A stretch of 64,000 nucleotides of DNA from Chryseobacterium viscerum (GCF_025949665.1 NZ_JAPDFT010000001.1:2046001-2110000); one strand, 5' to 3'. Counted from the stretch's first letter, positions 41,451 through 51,262 are shown. Notes: generated from the sequence alone by a model not told the origin. Numbers and translations are program-made.

Positions 41451-42761
41451 CTATTTCTTAATAATCTTTTCTGTGACTGTTTTATGATTCTTTGTCAGGA
41501 TTTTAATAAGATATGTTCCGGGGATAAAATTGTCCATAGAAACTGTCATCGAACTTCCCTCCAGCATCTTCTGCCCTGACATATTGTAAATTTCATATTT
41601 CTCCAGCCCTTCTTTCATTCTGATATTCACCGAATTTGTTGTAGGGTTTGGATATATTTTAGCATTGGCAGAAGTATCTTTAGAAACTTCCACAGTGGAA
41701 AGGCTTTCCGGTTGAATATTAAGCGTATAGTCTTCTGCCTGCCCGATAAACCATCCTGAAGGACAAGGAAGATTCTCCAAAGTTCCCATCCATGAACTGG
41801 ATTCATATGCTTTTACCAATCTGAAACGGGTTTCTCCCAGCTGTGCTCCTGCCGGAATTGTAATAGTACCGGATGTAATTCCTGATTCTGTCGTAGTAAC
41901 CGGATTGGAATTATCCAGATAACCCAGGTTAAACTTCTCATCAGCATCAAATTGATTATTATGGTTGAAATCAATGTAAGCATACACTGATACAGTATTC
42001 TGTCCATGAGTACCTCCTGTTACCGTTATAGGATAACTATTTCCGCGGTTTACAGTAAAGACAGTCGCTGTAAAATTTTCAAGAACGTCTGAATTACCAT
42101 CAATGGCACTGTTTCTTACAGTTCCTGCAAATTCCACCTTACTTATTTCGCTTACCGTAAGGCTGGTCACATTTTCAGTACCACAGTAAGGAGCCGGGAA
42201 ATTAGCTGTATTTCCGACAATATTGACAGTGTAATCTTCAGCCTGCCCTGCTCTTAAGCTGGCGTCACAAGCTGAGCTTATAGAATTAGCAGCTGCTGGA
42301 TTTGAGTAGGCCTGGACATTTGTATTTTTGAGAACCCTCATTTTTGTACTTCCACTGGCAGCATTCGCAGGAACTGTTATAATATTATTGATCGTAAATG
42401 CATTGGCCGGATTGGCTGCTTCAAGTCTCCCAATGTAGAAGCTTTCTCCAGCATCATCAAAATTACCATTCTGATTAAAGTCTATAAAAACAACTACATC
42501 ACTCGGAAATGTACTGGAAGGACCTGTTACAGATATATTATAATTACTTCCAGGTTGCAAATCTGTAGACATTGATGTAAAATTCTCATAAATTTGCGCA
42601 TTTCCGGACTGAACCGGCGATGAATTATTAATGCTTCCGAAGGTAACATTACTGATCATATTGCTGTCAGCTCCATACTGGAACGCAGGCATGCAATATT
42701 GCAGTTGTGCATTTGCCAGTGAACAAAGTACAATACCAGAAAGAGTAGTTATTTTTTTCAT
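41451..42761 (-). CDS. GEVED-domain protein with T9SS type A sorting signal
   Basis: 436 residues, secreted. Signal peptide MKKITTLSGIVLCSLANA. Two GEVED repeats with pre-GEVED parts: SCDASLRAGQAEDYTVNI and PSGWFIGQAEDYTLNI, each preceded by VFIDFNQNGNFDDAGE/AYIDFNHNNQFDADE calcium-loop-like segments. The last 75 residues (AKIYPNPTTNSVNIRM, YEIYNMSGQKML, PGTYLIKILTKNHK) are the T9SS sorting domain, so the protein is secreted or anchored at the cell surface via type IX secretion. Likely adhesin-like. Confidence 0.92.
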   Translation of the reverse strand: MKKITTLSGIVLCSLANAQLQYCMPAFQYGADSNMISNVTFGSINNSSPVQSGNAQIYENFTSMSTDLQPGSNYNISVTGPSSTFPSDVVVFIDFNQNGNFDDAGESFYIGRLEAANPANAFTINNIITVPANAASGSTKMRVLKNTNVQAYSNPAAANSISSACDASLRAGQAEDYTVNIVGNTANFPAPYCGTENVTSLTVSEISKVEFAGTVRNSAIDGNSDVLENFTATVFTVNRGNSYPITVTGGTHGQNTVSVYAYIDFNHNNQFDADEKFNLGYLDNSNPVTTTESGITSGTITIPAGAQLGETRFRLVKAYESSSWMGTLENLPCPSGWFIGQAEDYTLNIQPESLSTVEVSKDTSANAKIYPNPTTNSVNIRMKEGLEKYEIYNMSGQKMLEGSSMTVSMDNFIPGTYLIKILTKNHKTVTEKIIKK

Positions 42762-42921
42762 TTTTTGATTAAATTTCTTGAGACAAATTTATATTTATTT
42801 AGAATGAATAAAAATAACAATGTAATGATATTTGTCAGTTTAGTAAAAATAGGTGGTTTGCATTCAATTAATGAATGTTAAATAATTTAATTTACTTATG
42901 GATAATCAATCTGTTACCTAT

Positions 42922-42963
42922 AAAAAAGATCTTCCTTAAATTATTTTTCAAGAAAGATCTTTT
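42922..42963 (-). terminator. terminator of acetyl-CoA acetyltransferase gene
   Basis: AAAAGATCTT / AAGATCTTTT arms around a 20-base loop, with T-run on both sides, 27 bp after the stop on the minus strand. Confidence 0.6.
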
Positions 42964-42989
42964 TGCTTTAAAGAGTGAAATCTAATCGG

Positions 42990-44165
42990 TTAACTTACAT
43001 TTTCGATGAGAACAGCAGACGCTCCGCCTCCTCCATTACAGATGGCAGCTATCCCCAATCTTCCTTTTTCCTGACGAAGTACACTAACTAATGTTGTGAT
43101 AATTCTTGCTCCTGAAGCACCAATAGGGTGTCCCAAAGCAACCGCACCACCATATACATTTACTTTATTCAGGTCATAACCCAAAATCTGCTGGTTGGAT
43201 AAAATCACTGAGGAATATGCTTCATTAATCTCGAAATAATCAATATCGGATAAACTGAGACCTGTTTGTTCCAGCACCTTTTGAATGGCAATAGACGGAG
43301 AAGTGGTAAACCATTCCGGGGACTGAGCCGCGTCTGCATATGCTATGATTTTGGCTAAGGGTTCAAGATTATGCTGATGTAGAGCCTGTGAAGATCCTAA
43401 TAGTATTGCTGCAGCTCCATCATTCAGATTACTGGAATTAGCGGCTGTGAGTGTACCATCTGCTTCAAATGCCGGTTTCAAAAGAGAAATCTTCTCCGGA
43501 ATAAGTTTGTCTATGTCTTCGTCTTTATCTACAATTATAGGTCCTTTCTTTCCGTTAGTTGATATCTGGATCAATTCATTGCTGAACTTACCGTTTTTCG
43601 CTGCTTCCTGAGCACGATGGTAGGAAAACAAAGCGTATTCATCAAGCTGCTGTCGTGTTAATCCGTATTTCTTCACACCCAATTCTGCTGCACTTCCCAT
43701 ATGGAAATCATTGTATACATCCCACAGACCATCTTTGATCACACCATCCGTAAGACTGGTATCTCCTAATTTTGTTCCCTGACGAAGTTTAACATAATGT
43801 GGAACATTGCTCATACTTTCCATACCCCCGGTCATCACAATATGTTCCAGGCCAAGCTGAATCTGCTGAGCACCAATCATTGCCGACTTCATTCCGGAAG
43901 CACAGACTTTGTTTACCGTTGTTGCATCTTTATCTACGGGAATTCCAGCAAAAATAGCTGCCTGTCTTGCAGGAGACTGGCCCAGTCCGGCACTGAGTAC
44001 ATTTCCCATATACACACTGTCTATATGTTCCGGAGCCAATCCGATGTTTTCATAGGCATTTTTAATTACAGCTGCTCCAAGCTGAGGAGCTGTAAGCCCG
44101 GACAAGCTTCCCATAAAACCACCTACCGGAGATCGCTTTGCAGCTAATATAAATACTTCTTTCAT
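42990..44165 (-). CDS. atoB: acetyl-CoA acetyltransferase (thiolase II)
   Basis: 391 residues from MKEVFILAAKRSPVG. Reversible condensation of two acetyl-CoA to acetoacetyl-CoA. Seen: VCASGMKSAMIGAQQ (nucleophile), TGGMESMSNVPHY, GGAVALGHPIGASGAR and CNGGGGASA. The N-terminal extension to 44252 is discarded because it overlaps the promoter and operators. Unlike the first thiolase it lies alone, under a promoter flanked by two identical inverted operator sites, so it is probably controlled by a TetR-type regulator not in the window. Confidence 0.92.
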   Translation of the reverse strand: MKEVFILAAKRSPVGGFMGSLSGLTAPQLGAAVIKNAYENIGLAPEHIDSVYMGNVLSAGLGQSPARQAAIFAGIPVDKDATTVNKVCASGMKSAMIGAQQIQLGLEHIVMTGGMESMSNVPHYVKLRQGTKLGDTSLTDGVIKDGLWDVYNDFHMGSAAELGVKKYGLTRQQLDEYALFSYHRAQEAAKNGKFSNELIQISTNGKKGPIIVDKDEDIDKLIPEKISLLKPAFEADGTLTAANSSNLNDGAAAILLGSSQALHQHNLEPLAKIIAYADAAQSPEWFTTSPSIAIQKVLEQTGLSLSDIDYFEINEAYSSVILSNQQILGYDLNKVNVYGGAVALGHPIGASGARIITTLVSVLRQEKGRLGIAAICNGGGGASAVLIENVS

Positions 44166-44180
44166 TTGAATTAATTTTAA

Positions 44181-44198
44181 ATACCAATCGGTATATTT
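44181..44198. promoter_or_regulatory. operator site 1, ATACCAATCGGTATATTT
   Basis: Near-palindrome ATACC-N4-GGTAT, 16 bp upstream of the thiolase ATG. Exact inverted copy of site 2. Confidence 0.7.
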
Positions 44199-44239
44199 AT
44201 AATTAAAAAAATTCCCTTTACTTTCACAAGAGACTAATA

Positions 44240-44247
44240 CAAAGATA
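44240..44247 (-). promoter_or_regulatory. -7 box TATCTTTG of acetyl-CoA acetyltransferase gene
   Basis: TAnnTTTG match lying between the two operator copies. Site 2 covers the region 5-22 bp upstream of it where the -33 element would bind polymerase. Confidence 0.55.
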
Positions 44248-44251
44248 ATCA

Positions 44252-44269
44252 AAATATACCGATTGGTAT
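44252..44269. promoter_or_regulatory. operator site 2, inverted copy of site 1
   Basis: AAATATACCGATTGGTAT, the exact reverse complement of 44181-44198 over 18 bp; centres about 71 bp apart. Confidence 0.7.
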
Positions 44270-44318
44270 ATTAAATATTTTAAAAAAGTCTTACTGTAAT
44301 AAGTAAGACTTTAACTTT

Positions 44319-44819
44319 TTATGTTCTACTCAGCTGATCCAGTTTTTTAAGCAGTGTGGGCATTCTGTAAGTGCCATGCATTTGTTCTACTTTTAATTGA
44401 ACTTCATCTACATCCATTCCTTTGGCCGTCACAAAAAGTGGTGTTTTACTTTCTCCGCGAAACACATTTCTCCTTTGGGAATCCGGAGTTGTAAATTCAT
44501 TTTTTGCAATCCCAATAATAGGACATTTTTCTTCCAATGCTTCATAAAGGTGCCCACCTAAACCTATTTTTCCATCATTGTCAAGAGTAACATATCCGTC
44601 AACAATGATAATATCTTCTGGTTTTAATACAATTTTCGTCAGCAAACTTAAAATGCAGGGTAATTCTCTTTTGTAAAATGCCCCGCTTTCATATCCTGAG
44701 CTTACAGCAGTCTGTTCTACAAAAACTTCCACTTCTTTTTCAGACGTCCAGTCCTCAAATGCAATACATACAGTATTGGCATAATCCTCATAATAATAGG
44801 TATCAAATGCGTAAATCAT
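44319..44819 (-). CDS. endonuclease V family protein (short)
   Basis: 166 residues. The endonuclease V core is visible: VCIAFEDW after IYAFDTYYYED, the REL Glu block SGAFYKRELPCILSLL, and VDGYVTLDNDGKIGLGGHLYEAL, PIIGIAKN. Classic Nfi (about 220 residues) cuts next to deoxyinosine. Here the N-terminus is shorter and the usual YxPG wedge and HPRxxG metal loop are replaced, so activity may differ. Lies downstream of VOC and GNAT genes, gap 11 bp to the VOC stop. Confidence 0.82.
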   Translation of the reverse strand: MIYAFDTYYYEDYANTVCIAFEDWTSEKEVEVFVEQTAVSSGYESGAFYKRELPCILSLLTKIVLKPEDIIIVDGYVTLDNDGKIGLGGHLYEALEEKCPIIGIAKNEFTTPDSQRRNVFRGESKTPLFVTAKGMDVDEVQLKVEQMHGTYRMPTLLKKLDQLSRT

Positions 44820-44830
44820 ATTCTATTCTC

Positions 44831-45193
44831 TTAAAAAAACTCGCCAAAATGCCACAAGATCCCTGAAGGATCATGCACAAAACACTCTTTTCCCCACTCC
44901 ATCGTTCTTACAGGAGTAAGTTTTACATTCTCATAAACATCTGTAAGCTTTAAAGATAAAAGCTCCTTCCAGAATTCATCTGTATTGGCCACTTCCATAA
45001 AGATCATGGTATTATCGACCCAATCTTTTGTATAATAATCCTGAAGGTAAAAGCCTATTTCTTCCCTCTTAAACAGCGATAGTTTGGGCTCCAGAACAAC
45101 TTCTTCAAACCCGAGATCTCTGTAAAAATTTCTACTGATCTCAAAATTCTGTGCTCCGATAAAAGGTCTGATGGATTTTAGCTTCGGTGTCAT
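44831..45193 (-). CDS. VOC (glyoxalase/bleomycin-resistance-like) family protein
   Basis: 120 residues. Two beta-alpha-beta-beta-beta modules: KLKSIRPFIGAQNFEISRNFYRDLGFEEVV and TDEFWKELLSLKL ... WGKECFVHDPSGILWHFGEFF. Bleomycin-resistance-like VOC fold; ligand unknown. ATG overlaps the GNAT stop (ATGA at 45190-45193). Confidence 0.85.
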   Translation of the reverse strand: MTPKLKSIRPFIGAQNFEISRNFYRDLGFEEVVLEPKLSLFKREEIGFYLQDYYTKDWVDNTMIFMEVANTDEFWKELLSLKLTDVYENVKLTPVRTMEWGKECFVHDPSGILWHFGEFF

Positions 45194-45639
45194 ACTGTTT
45201 TATTTTTCCAATGTTCATAGGTCATTTCAAACTTGACCTCTCCTCTTCCATGGGTTCCTGTTTCTTTCCATCCGGATTTTCTGTAGAAATTTTCAGCCCG
45301 TGTTCCGGGTGAAGTACCAAGCCATAGATCGTCTTTCTTTTGTTCAAAGTACCAGTCGAGCATAATGTCATGAAGTTTTTTGCCGATTCTCTGGTTTTCA
45401 AAATCAGGATGTACGAACAAAGCCCAGACATTGTTTTCTTTCAAGTCAGCAATGGAAAAGCCTACAATCTTACCTTCTGCCTCACATACCCATCCTTTTC
45501 CTCTATGAAAAAGAAATTCCTCACAGTCTTTATTTGTAACCAAACCTGGATCTGACAGCGTGTTTTCTTTCACGGAGTTTCTCACAATCTGTATTTGCGG
45601 AATATCTTCCGGTCTTGCTTCTCGGATAATGATGTTCAT
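45190..45639 (-). CDS. GNAT N-acetyltransferase
   Basis: 149 residues from MNIIIREARPEDIP. Core: VGFSIADLKENNVWALFVHPDFENQRIGKKLHDIMLDWY with the acetyl-CoA pyrophosphate loop QRIGKKL, and YRKSGWKETGTHG. The ORF start at 45696 would add 19 residues before the typical first strand, so the ATG at 45639 is preferred. First gene of a GNAT-VOC-EndoV operon. Confidence 0.87.
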   Translation of the reverse strand: MNIIIREARPEDIPQIQIVRNSVKENTLSDPGLVTNKDCEEFLFHRGKGWVCEAEGKIVGFSIADLKENNVWALFVHPDFENQRIGKKLHDIMLDWYFEQKKDDLWLGTSPGTRAENFYRKSGWKETGTHGRGEVKFEMTYEHWKNKTV

Positions 45640-45684
45640 GGTAATTTGTTGATAAACGCAAAGGCGTAAATATTTTTTACTCAT

Positions 45685-45719
45685 AATCCTTGTCAAGTTT
45701 TAAAACCTTGGCAAGGATT
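45685..45719. repeat. intergenic inverted repeat AATCCTTGTCAAG
   Basis: Arms 45685-45697 and 45707-45719 (12 of 13 paired) around TTTTAAAAC. No T-run on either strand, so REP-like rather than a terminator. A fragment AAACGCAAAGGCGTAAATAT lies next to it at 45654-45673. Confidence 0.5.
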
Positions 45720-45748
45720 CCTATTTGGTGTAACTTAAAATCTTACGA

Positions 45749-46789
45749 TTATTTTCTGTCAACCACAATTCTTTCTTCTCTGGTGGCAATATCCCAGGCT
45801 GTTGTAAAAATAAGCTGGGTTCTTTTTTCTAACAGTTGGTAATCAATCTTTTCAGGATCATCTGTTGGTTTATGATAATCTTCATGAATACCATCAAAGA
45901 AGAATGCTACAGGAATATCATGTTTGGCGAAATTATAGTGATCTGAACGGTAATATAATTGTTCAGGATCATTCAAATCATCATATTTGTAATTAAGTTC
46001 CAGGTTATTGGTTCTCTTGTTGGCTGCTTCGTTAATTACTTTAAGCTGAGAACTTAACATTTCAGAACCTATGACATACACATATTGTTTTCCTCTGTTG
46101 GCAGGATCATCACGCCCAATCATATCAATATTAAGGTCAACAACGGTATTGGCTAATGGGAAAACAGGATTTTCGGAATAGTATTCTGAACCAAATAATC
46201 CGTGCTCTTCTCCCGTAACGTGTAGAAAAAGGATCGATCTTTTAGGCCCTTTTCCTGCTTTTTTAGCCTGCTGGAATGCCTTAGCAATTTCCATTACAGC
46301 TACAGTTCCGCTTCCGTCATCATCTGCTCCATTGTATACTACTCCATTTTTTGTACCTACATGATCATAATGTGCGGAAACCACAACAATCTCATCCGGT
46401 TTTTCGCTTCCTTCGATAAAAGCTAAAATATTTTCAGAATCAGGAAGATTGCCTCCACCTCTTTGTCTCATAAATTCAGATGGAACTTTCTGATAGTATG
46501 AGCCTAATGCTTTCGGTCCGGAAATACCAAGATTTTTATAGTAATTAATCATATACTCTCCCGCCTTCTTCTGTCCTTTACTTCCCGTATCACGTCCCTC
46601 CATATCATCTGCTGCTATAACATACAGATTTTTCTTTAAATCCTCAGCGTTAATCACCTTGTATGCATTGTTAAATGCCTTACTGTGTTTTGTAGAAACA
46701 GGATGTGAAGAATTCCCATCAGGTATTTTTGCCGTTCCACAACTGGTCACTACAGCCATGCCCAATAACGGGATAAGTATTTTTTTCAT
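45749..46789 (-). CDS. M28 family metallopeptidase lipoprotein
   Basis: 346 residues from MKKILIPLLG. Lipobox VVTSCG gives a lipidated N-terminus. Zinc ligands of M28 aminopeptidases: VSAHYDHVG, NGADDDGSGT, LHVTGEEHGLFGS, IDMIGRDD and a late SDHYNF. Removes amino-terminal residues from peptides at the cell envelope. The upstream ATG (46816) is ignored because it would extend before the signal peptide. Confidence 0.92.
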   Translation of the reverse strand: MKKILIPLLGMAVVTSCGTAKIPDGNSSHPVSTKHSKAFNNAYKVINAEDLKKNLYVIAADDMEGRDTGSKGQKKAGEYMINYYKNLGISGPKALGSYYQKVPSEFMRQRGGGNLPDSENILAFIEGSEKPDEIVVVSAHYDHVGTKNGVVYNGADDDGSGTVAVMEIAKAFQQAKKAGKGPKRSILFLHVTGEEHGLFGSEYYSENPVFPLANTVVDLNIDMIGRDDPANRGKQYVYVIGSEMLSSQLKVINEAANKRTNNLELNYKYDDLNDPEQLYYRSDHYNFAKHDIPVAFFFDGIHEDYHKPTDDPEKIDYQLLEKRTQLIFTTAWDIATREERIVVDRK

Positions 46790-46924
46790 AAAGAATAAAT
46801 TTCTTAAAAATAACAATTTTTATTGAATTCCCACATGAGATATCAAAATCACAAAATCATATGTTATTCATTATGAAATTAACAATACTTCAATTTTAAA
46901 CTTAAAATAATATTGAATTTTTAT

Positions 46925-46932
46925 TATATTTG
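46925..46932 (+). promoter_or_regulatory. -7 box TATATTTG of aminotransferase gene
   Basis: TAnnTTTG match 17 bp before the GTG start. Confidence 0.45.
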
Positions 46933-46949
46933 ATTAAAATACAAAATAG

Positions 46950-48089
46950 GTGGATAAAATTTACGGATTTACTCATTATTCCTTTTTTACGGAAATGTCC
47001 GAACTGGCAACCAGACACGGAAGCTTTGATCTTTCTCTGGGCCTTCCCGATTTTGATATTGATGAACGACTTAAATTTTTTTTAAAAGAAGCTGCCGAAA
47101 AAGAGACTTATCACTATGAACCTCTTGCCGGGAATCCCCTTCTGATTGAAAGTATCATCCGTTTCAATGCCAAAAGGGCTAATAAAATCTGCATCACAAA
47201 TAAAGAAGTCACCATTGTTCCCTGTGCAACCTTTGCTTTATATACTTCCCTCAAATCAATTCTTAATCAAAATGATGAAGTAATTATTATCCAGCCGTCT
47301 TACTATACTTACGGACCTGCTGTTGTCATGAATGGTGGAATCCCTGTTTATTATGATCTTGGCAGTGATTTTATGATCAACTGGGATTTGTTTAAAAACT
47401 GCATTACTGAAAAAACCAAAGCAGTCATTGTAAACTCTCCCCAGAATCCAACCGGAAAAGTATGGAGAAAGGAAGAATGGGATCAGTTATATGAACTGAT
47501 TAAGGGCCGTAATATTTATTTGATTTCTGAAGAGATATATGATACCTACTGTTATGACGAAGCTGAACATTACAGTTCTTTTATGCATCCAGAGCTTAGG
47601 GAAAAGACGTTTTGTGTTTTTTCTTTTGGTAAAATGTTTCATACTTCCGGGTGGAAAGTGAGTTACATGCTTGCTTCTGAAGCTTTAACAACAAGATTTC
47701 AGTGCCATCAACAGTATATTTCTTACAGTGCCAATGCTCCGGCGCAATATGCTATCGCAAAGTATCTGGATGTATTCGACCCGGCTATCAATAAAGAGAT
47801 AATGCAGAATAAAAGAAATATTTTTAATCAGCTGATCCAGGAAACTCCCCTCCAAGTAGAGCAACAGGCAGAAGGAAGTGTTTTTCAGATCGTTAACTTC
47901 AGGAATATTTCAAAAACAATGACGGATGTGGAGTTTTCAAAATGGCTTACGATTGAGAAAAAAGTATCTTGTCTTCCACTTTCGGCTTTTTACAATTCAA
48001 GACAAAATTCAGATTATGTAAGGTTTAGCTTTGCTAAAAAGGATGAACTGATTATCCAGGCTTTGGAACATTTAAAAAGGAATCTTTGA
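46950..48089 (+). CDS. PLP-dependent aminotransferase class I/II (methionine aminotransferase-like)
   Basis: 379 residues, GTG start at VDKIYGFTHYSFF, supported by the -7 box 17 bp upstream. Fold-type I: LSLGLPDFDIDE, VNSPQNPTGKVW, SEEIYDTYCYD, and the PLP lysine in SFGKMFHTSGWKVSY. Closest in feel to YbdL/methionine aminotransferase, which acts in methionine salvage. Single gene. Confidence 0.9.
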   Translation: MDKIYGFTHYSFFTEMSELATRHGSFDLSLGLPDFDIDERLKFFLKEAAEKETYHYEPLAGNPLLIESIIRFNAKRANKICITNKEVTIVPCATFALYTSLKSILNQNDEVIIIQPSYYTYGPAVVMNGGIPVYYDLGSDFMINWDLFKNCITEKTKAVIVNSPQNPTGKVWRKEEWDQLYELIKGRNIYLISEEIYDTYCYDEAEHYSSFMHPELREKTFCVFSFGKMFHTSGWKVSYMLASEALTTRFQCHQQYISYSANAPAQYAIAKYLDVFDPAINKEIMQNKRNIFNQLIQETPLQVEQQAEGSVFQIVNFRNISKTMTDVEFSKWLTIEKKVSCLPLSAFYNSRQNSDYVRFSFAKKDELIIQALEHLKRNL

Positions 48090-48110
48090 TTTTTTCTATG
48101 TATTTTTTCC

Positions 48111-48136
48111 CACAGATTACACAGATTTTCACAGAT
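48111..48136. repeat. three spaced CACAGAT repeats
   Basis: CACAGAT at 48111, 48120 and 48130, i.e. at 9 and 10 bp steps, after the aminotransferase stop. I recall similar CCACAGATTACACAGATTTT strings between genes in Bacteroidota; this is memory, not searched. Confidence 0.4.
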
Positions 48137-48178
48137 GATTATGGGTACTTTGTTTGCTTATTTTTTTTAATATAATAG

Positions 48179-48208
48179 AAAAGCACCGCCAGGGCGATGC
48201 TTTTCTAT
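48179..48208. terminator. bidirectional terminator between aminotransferase and pyrophosphatase
   Basis: AAAAGCAcCGC / GCGaTGCTTTT stem with one mismatch, loop CAGG-like; T-rich tails on both strands. Confidence 0.7.
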
Positions 48209-48224
48209 TGTATTTAAATTGATT

Positions 48225-50954
48225 TTAAAGAGCCAGAACTCTTACATCAATCCTTCTGTTTTTCGCTTTGCATTCGTCAGTATCATTAGCTTCACATACA
48301 GGATGCTGTGATCCATATCCTTCCGCTTCTATCCTGTCTGCAGAAATGCCTAACTCAAGAAGTTTCAGCTTCGCGGTTTGAGCTCTTAGATTGGATAACT
48401 TAATATTACTATCTTCATTACCACTGTTATCTGTATATCCGCCGAGTTTTATTTTCAAATCCGGATATGCATTTAAGATTTCAGCTAAAGTATTCAACTG
48501 TAGTGCGGATTCTGCTTTCAGATCACTGGAACCTGTTTCAAAATAAAGGTTTTCAATAGTATACCATTTGTTGGGGTCTAAGGCAGATTTATCTTTTTGT
48601 TTCACCACATTATAAAGCTGGTAAAGCTGGCTTCCATCTCCTATAGCAATTGTTTTTCCTCCATCCAGTTTTATTTTCTGAATATTTCCTGTTTCATATA
48701 CAAAATCACCACTTTCATTAAGATGTCCCTGAACTTCACCAGGGGAAACCGGAACTGTTGTAAGATCTGTATGGCCAGCCGCTGTAGCAGATACACCGGT
48801 AAGACTTTCAATTTTCGCCTTTCTATTGGCTTCGATTTTATCTTTATGCAATACTGCTAAAGTAGGTGCAATTACCAAAGAAACGATGGACATTAATTTG
48901 ATCAGGATATTCATGGATGGTCCGGAAGTATCTTTAAAAGGATCTCCCACTGTATCTCCTGTTACAGATGCTTTATGTGGCTCTGAACCTTTGTAATAAG
49001 TCTGACCATTGATATCCACTCCTTTTTCAAATGATTTTTTAGCATTATCCCAGGCACCTCCTGCATTGTTCTGGAACATTCCCATCAAAACACCACATAC
49101 CGTAGCACCAGCCAAAAATCCTCCCAACACTTCAGGACCAAAAATAAATCCGATTAAAAGTGGAGAAATGATCGCTATAGCACCAGGCAGCATCATTTTT
49201 CTGATGGATGCATCTGTAGAAATGGCAACACATTTTTCATATTCAGGTTGTGCTTTTCCTTCTAAAATCCCAGGAATTTCACGGAACTGTCTCCTTACTT
49301 CTTCTACCATAGCCATAGCTGCCTGTCCAACTGCAGTGATTGCCAATGATGAAAAAATAAACGGTATCATTCCGCCAACAAATAAGCCGGCCAAAACATC
49401 TGCTCTGTAAATATCAATACCATCAATGCCTGCAATCCCAACAAAAGCAGCAAATAATGCTAATGCTGTCAACGCTGCTGAAGCAATTGCAAATCCTTTT
49501 CCGGTAGCTGCCGTTGTATTTCCTACAGCATCCAGGATATCTGTTCTTTCACGTACTTCTTTGGGAAGTTCACTCATTTCTGCAATACCGCCTGCATTAT
49601 CAGCAATAGGTCCAAAGGCATCAATCGCCAGCTGCATAGCTGTAGTAGCCATCATTCCTGCCGCTGCAATAGCAACTCCATAAAGTCCGGCACACAGATA
49701 AGATCCATAGATTCCTCCTGCCAATACGATAATCGGAAGTAAAGTAGATTCCATACCAACAGAAAGCCCTCCGATAATATTTGTTGCATGTCCGGTAGAA
49801 GACTGTCTCACAATGCTGGAAACAGGTCTTTTACCCATTGCGGTATAGTATTCTGTAATAATACTCATTAAAGTACCTACAACCAATCCTACCATGATGG
49901 CACCAAATACTCCCATTTTAGTAAACTCATGCCCTCTTAAAATCATTTTTTCAGGAAGGATATAAGTTACCAGAAAGTAAGATGAAATGGCTGTAATAAC
50001 AATACTTCCCCAGTTTCCAAGGTTTAAAGCATTCTGTACACTGGAAGTGGATGAACCTTCATTATCATTAATTTTCACAAATAGAGTTCCAATCATTGAA
50101 AATATAATTCCTGTTCCTGCAATCAGCATTGGTAAAAGGATTGGAGCAAAGCCTCCGAAGGCATCATCGGAAACCGTTTCTCTGCCTAATACCATAGTTG
50201 CCAGAACTGTTGCAACATAAGATCCGAAAAGGTCGGCACCCATTCCCGCTACATCTCCTACATTATCTCCTACGTTATCTGCAATCGTTGCAGGATTTCG
50301 GGGATCATCTTCAGGAATTCCAGCTTCTACTTTTCCAACAAGGTCAGCACCTACATCTGCCGCTTTTGTATAAATACCGCCTCCTACTCTTGCAAAAAGG
50401 GCTATGGATTCTGCACCTAGAGAAAATCCGGTAAGAATTTCAATGGTCTTTTCCATTTCATGAGAATCTACTGTGGCATCAGGCGCAAAAATCTGCTTAA
50501 TAATCAGGAATAATGATCCTAATCCTAAAACAGCAAGTCCGGCAACTCCCATTCCCATAACAGAACCTCCTGTAAATGATACTTTAAGAGCTTTCGATAG
50601 TGAAGTTCTTGCAGCTTCTGCTGTCCTGACATTGGCTTTAGTCGCTATTTTCATTCCGATAAAGCCTGCTGATGCGGAAAATACGGCTCCTACAGCAAAA
50701 GCAATTCCGATACTCCAATGTGAGTTGGCATTGCTTGATCCCATTACGGCAAGTAGAATCGCAACTACCACCACGAAATACATTAAGATTTTATATTCAG
50801 CCTTTAGAAAAGCCATTGCACCGTCTGCAATATGACCGCTGATTATTTTCATTTTTTCATTTCCGGCATTCTGTTTATTTACCCAGTTGCTCTGAAGAAA
50901 TGTATAAAGTAACGCTACGACACCAAAAACTGGCACTAACACAAATAGATCCAT
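48225..50954 (-). CDS. hppA: membrane-bound Na+/H+-pumping pyrophosphatase fused to OmpA domain
   Basis: 909 residues. Residues 1-690 are a membrane pyrophosphatase with about 16 membrane segments: [42 protein letters not shown] and [16 protein letters not shown]; the Ala in GNTTAA marks the K+-dependent class, which pumps Na+ or H+ using PPi. After a 110-residue linker, residues about 805-909 form an OmpA-like peptidoglycan-binding domain: [45 protein letters not shown] with the Asp and Arg that bind diaminopimelate. Usual enzymes end near 700-780 residues, so this is a fusion. It shares the region with soluble pyrophosphatase ppa upstream. Confidence 0.93.
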   Translation of the reverse strand: MDLFVLVPVFGVVALLYTFLQSNWVNKQNAGNEKMKIISGHIADGAMAFLKAEYKILMYFVVVVAILLAVMGSSNANSHWSIGIAFAVGAVFSASAGFIGMKIATKANVRTAEAARTSLSKALKVSFTGGSVMGMGVAGLAVLGLGSLFLIIKQIFAPDATVDSHEMEKTIEILTGFSLGAESIALFARVGGGIYTKAADVGADLVGKVEAGIPEDDPRNPATIADNVGDNVGDVAGMGADLFGSYVATVLATMVLGRETVSDDAFGGFAPILLPMLIAGTGIIFSMIGTLFVKINDNEGSSTSSVQNALNLGNWGSIVITAISSYFLVTYILPEKMILRGHEFTKMGVFGAIMVGLVVGTLMSIITEYYTAMGKRPVSSIVRQSSTGHATNIIGGLSVGMESTLLPIIVLAGGIYGSYLCAGLYGVAIAAAGMMATTAMQLAIDAFGPIADNAGGIAEMSELPKEVRERTDILDAVGNTTAATGKGFAIASAALTALALFAAFVGIAGIDGIDIYRADVLAGLFVGGMIPFIFSSLAITAVGQAAMAMVEEVRRQFREIPGILEGKAQPEYEKCVAISTDASIRKMMLPGAIAIISPLLIGFIFGPEVLGGFLAGATVCGVLMGMFQNNAGGAWDNAKKSFEKGVDINGQTYYKGSEPHKASVTGDTVGDPFKDTSGPSMNILIKLMSIVSLVIAPTLAVLHKDKIEANRKAKIESLTGVSATAAGHTDLTTVPVSPGEVQGHLNESGDFVYETGNIQKIKLDGGKTIAIGDGSQLYQLYNVVKQKDKSALDPNKWYTIENLYFETGSSDLKAESALQLNTLAEILNAYPDLKIKLGGYTDNSGNEDSNIKLSNLRAQTAKLKLLELGISADRIEAEGYGSQHPVCEANDTDECKAKNRRIDVRVLAL

Positions 50955-51262
50955 AGTTTAATATTTTTTTGGTAATAGAAAATTAAATATAATAAATAAT
51001 TACCATCAAAGCATTAAAAAACTTAACAGTATGATGTTTATCATCCAAAATAATCATAATTCTGCAACGAAACAATATGGATCAAAATCTATAAAAAAAC
51101 GGTATTGAATAAAGGTTTCAGAGAAATTACCTGCATGAAAATTCTTTGAATAATTTCAACTATTCAGATTTAATAATTGAATAAAAAAGATTGCTTAATA
51201 TCTGCCCGTGATGACAATTCGTTGTATAATTTCCGGAAAGAACTTTACTTTGTTTCAATAAA
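50955..51262. other. AT-rich gap between ppa and hppA
   Basis: 308 bp. A near-consensus TATATTTA stands before hppA on the minus strand. I see no ORF, RNA or repeat. Confidence 0.5.

Noticed and set aside
50473..50835. Plus-strand ORF of 120 codons opposite the pyrophosphatase gene
   Set aside because: Mirror of the hppA frame; low-complexity Ala/Ile/Pro content and no start signal.
51001..51262. Riboswitch or RNA gene in the ppa-hppA gap
   Set aside because: No paired helices of significance or conserved box could be drawn beyond the ppa terminator.
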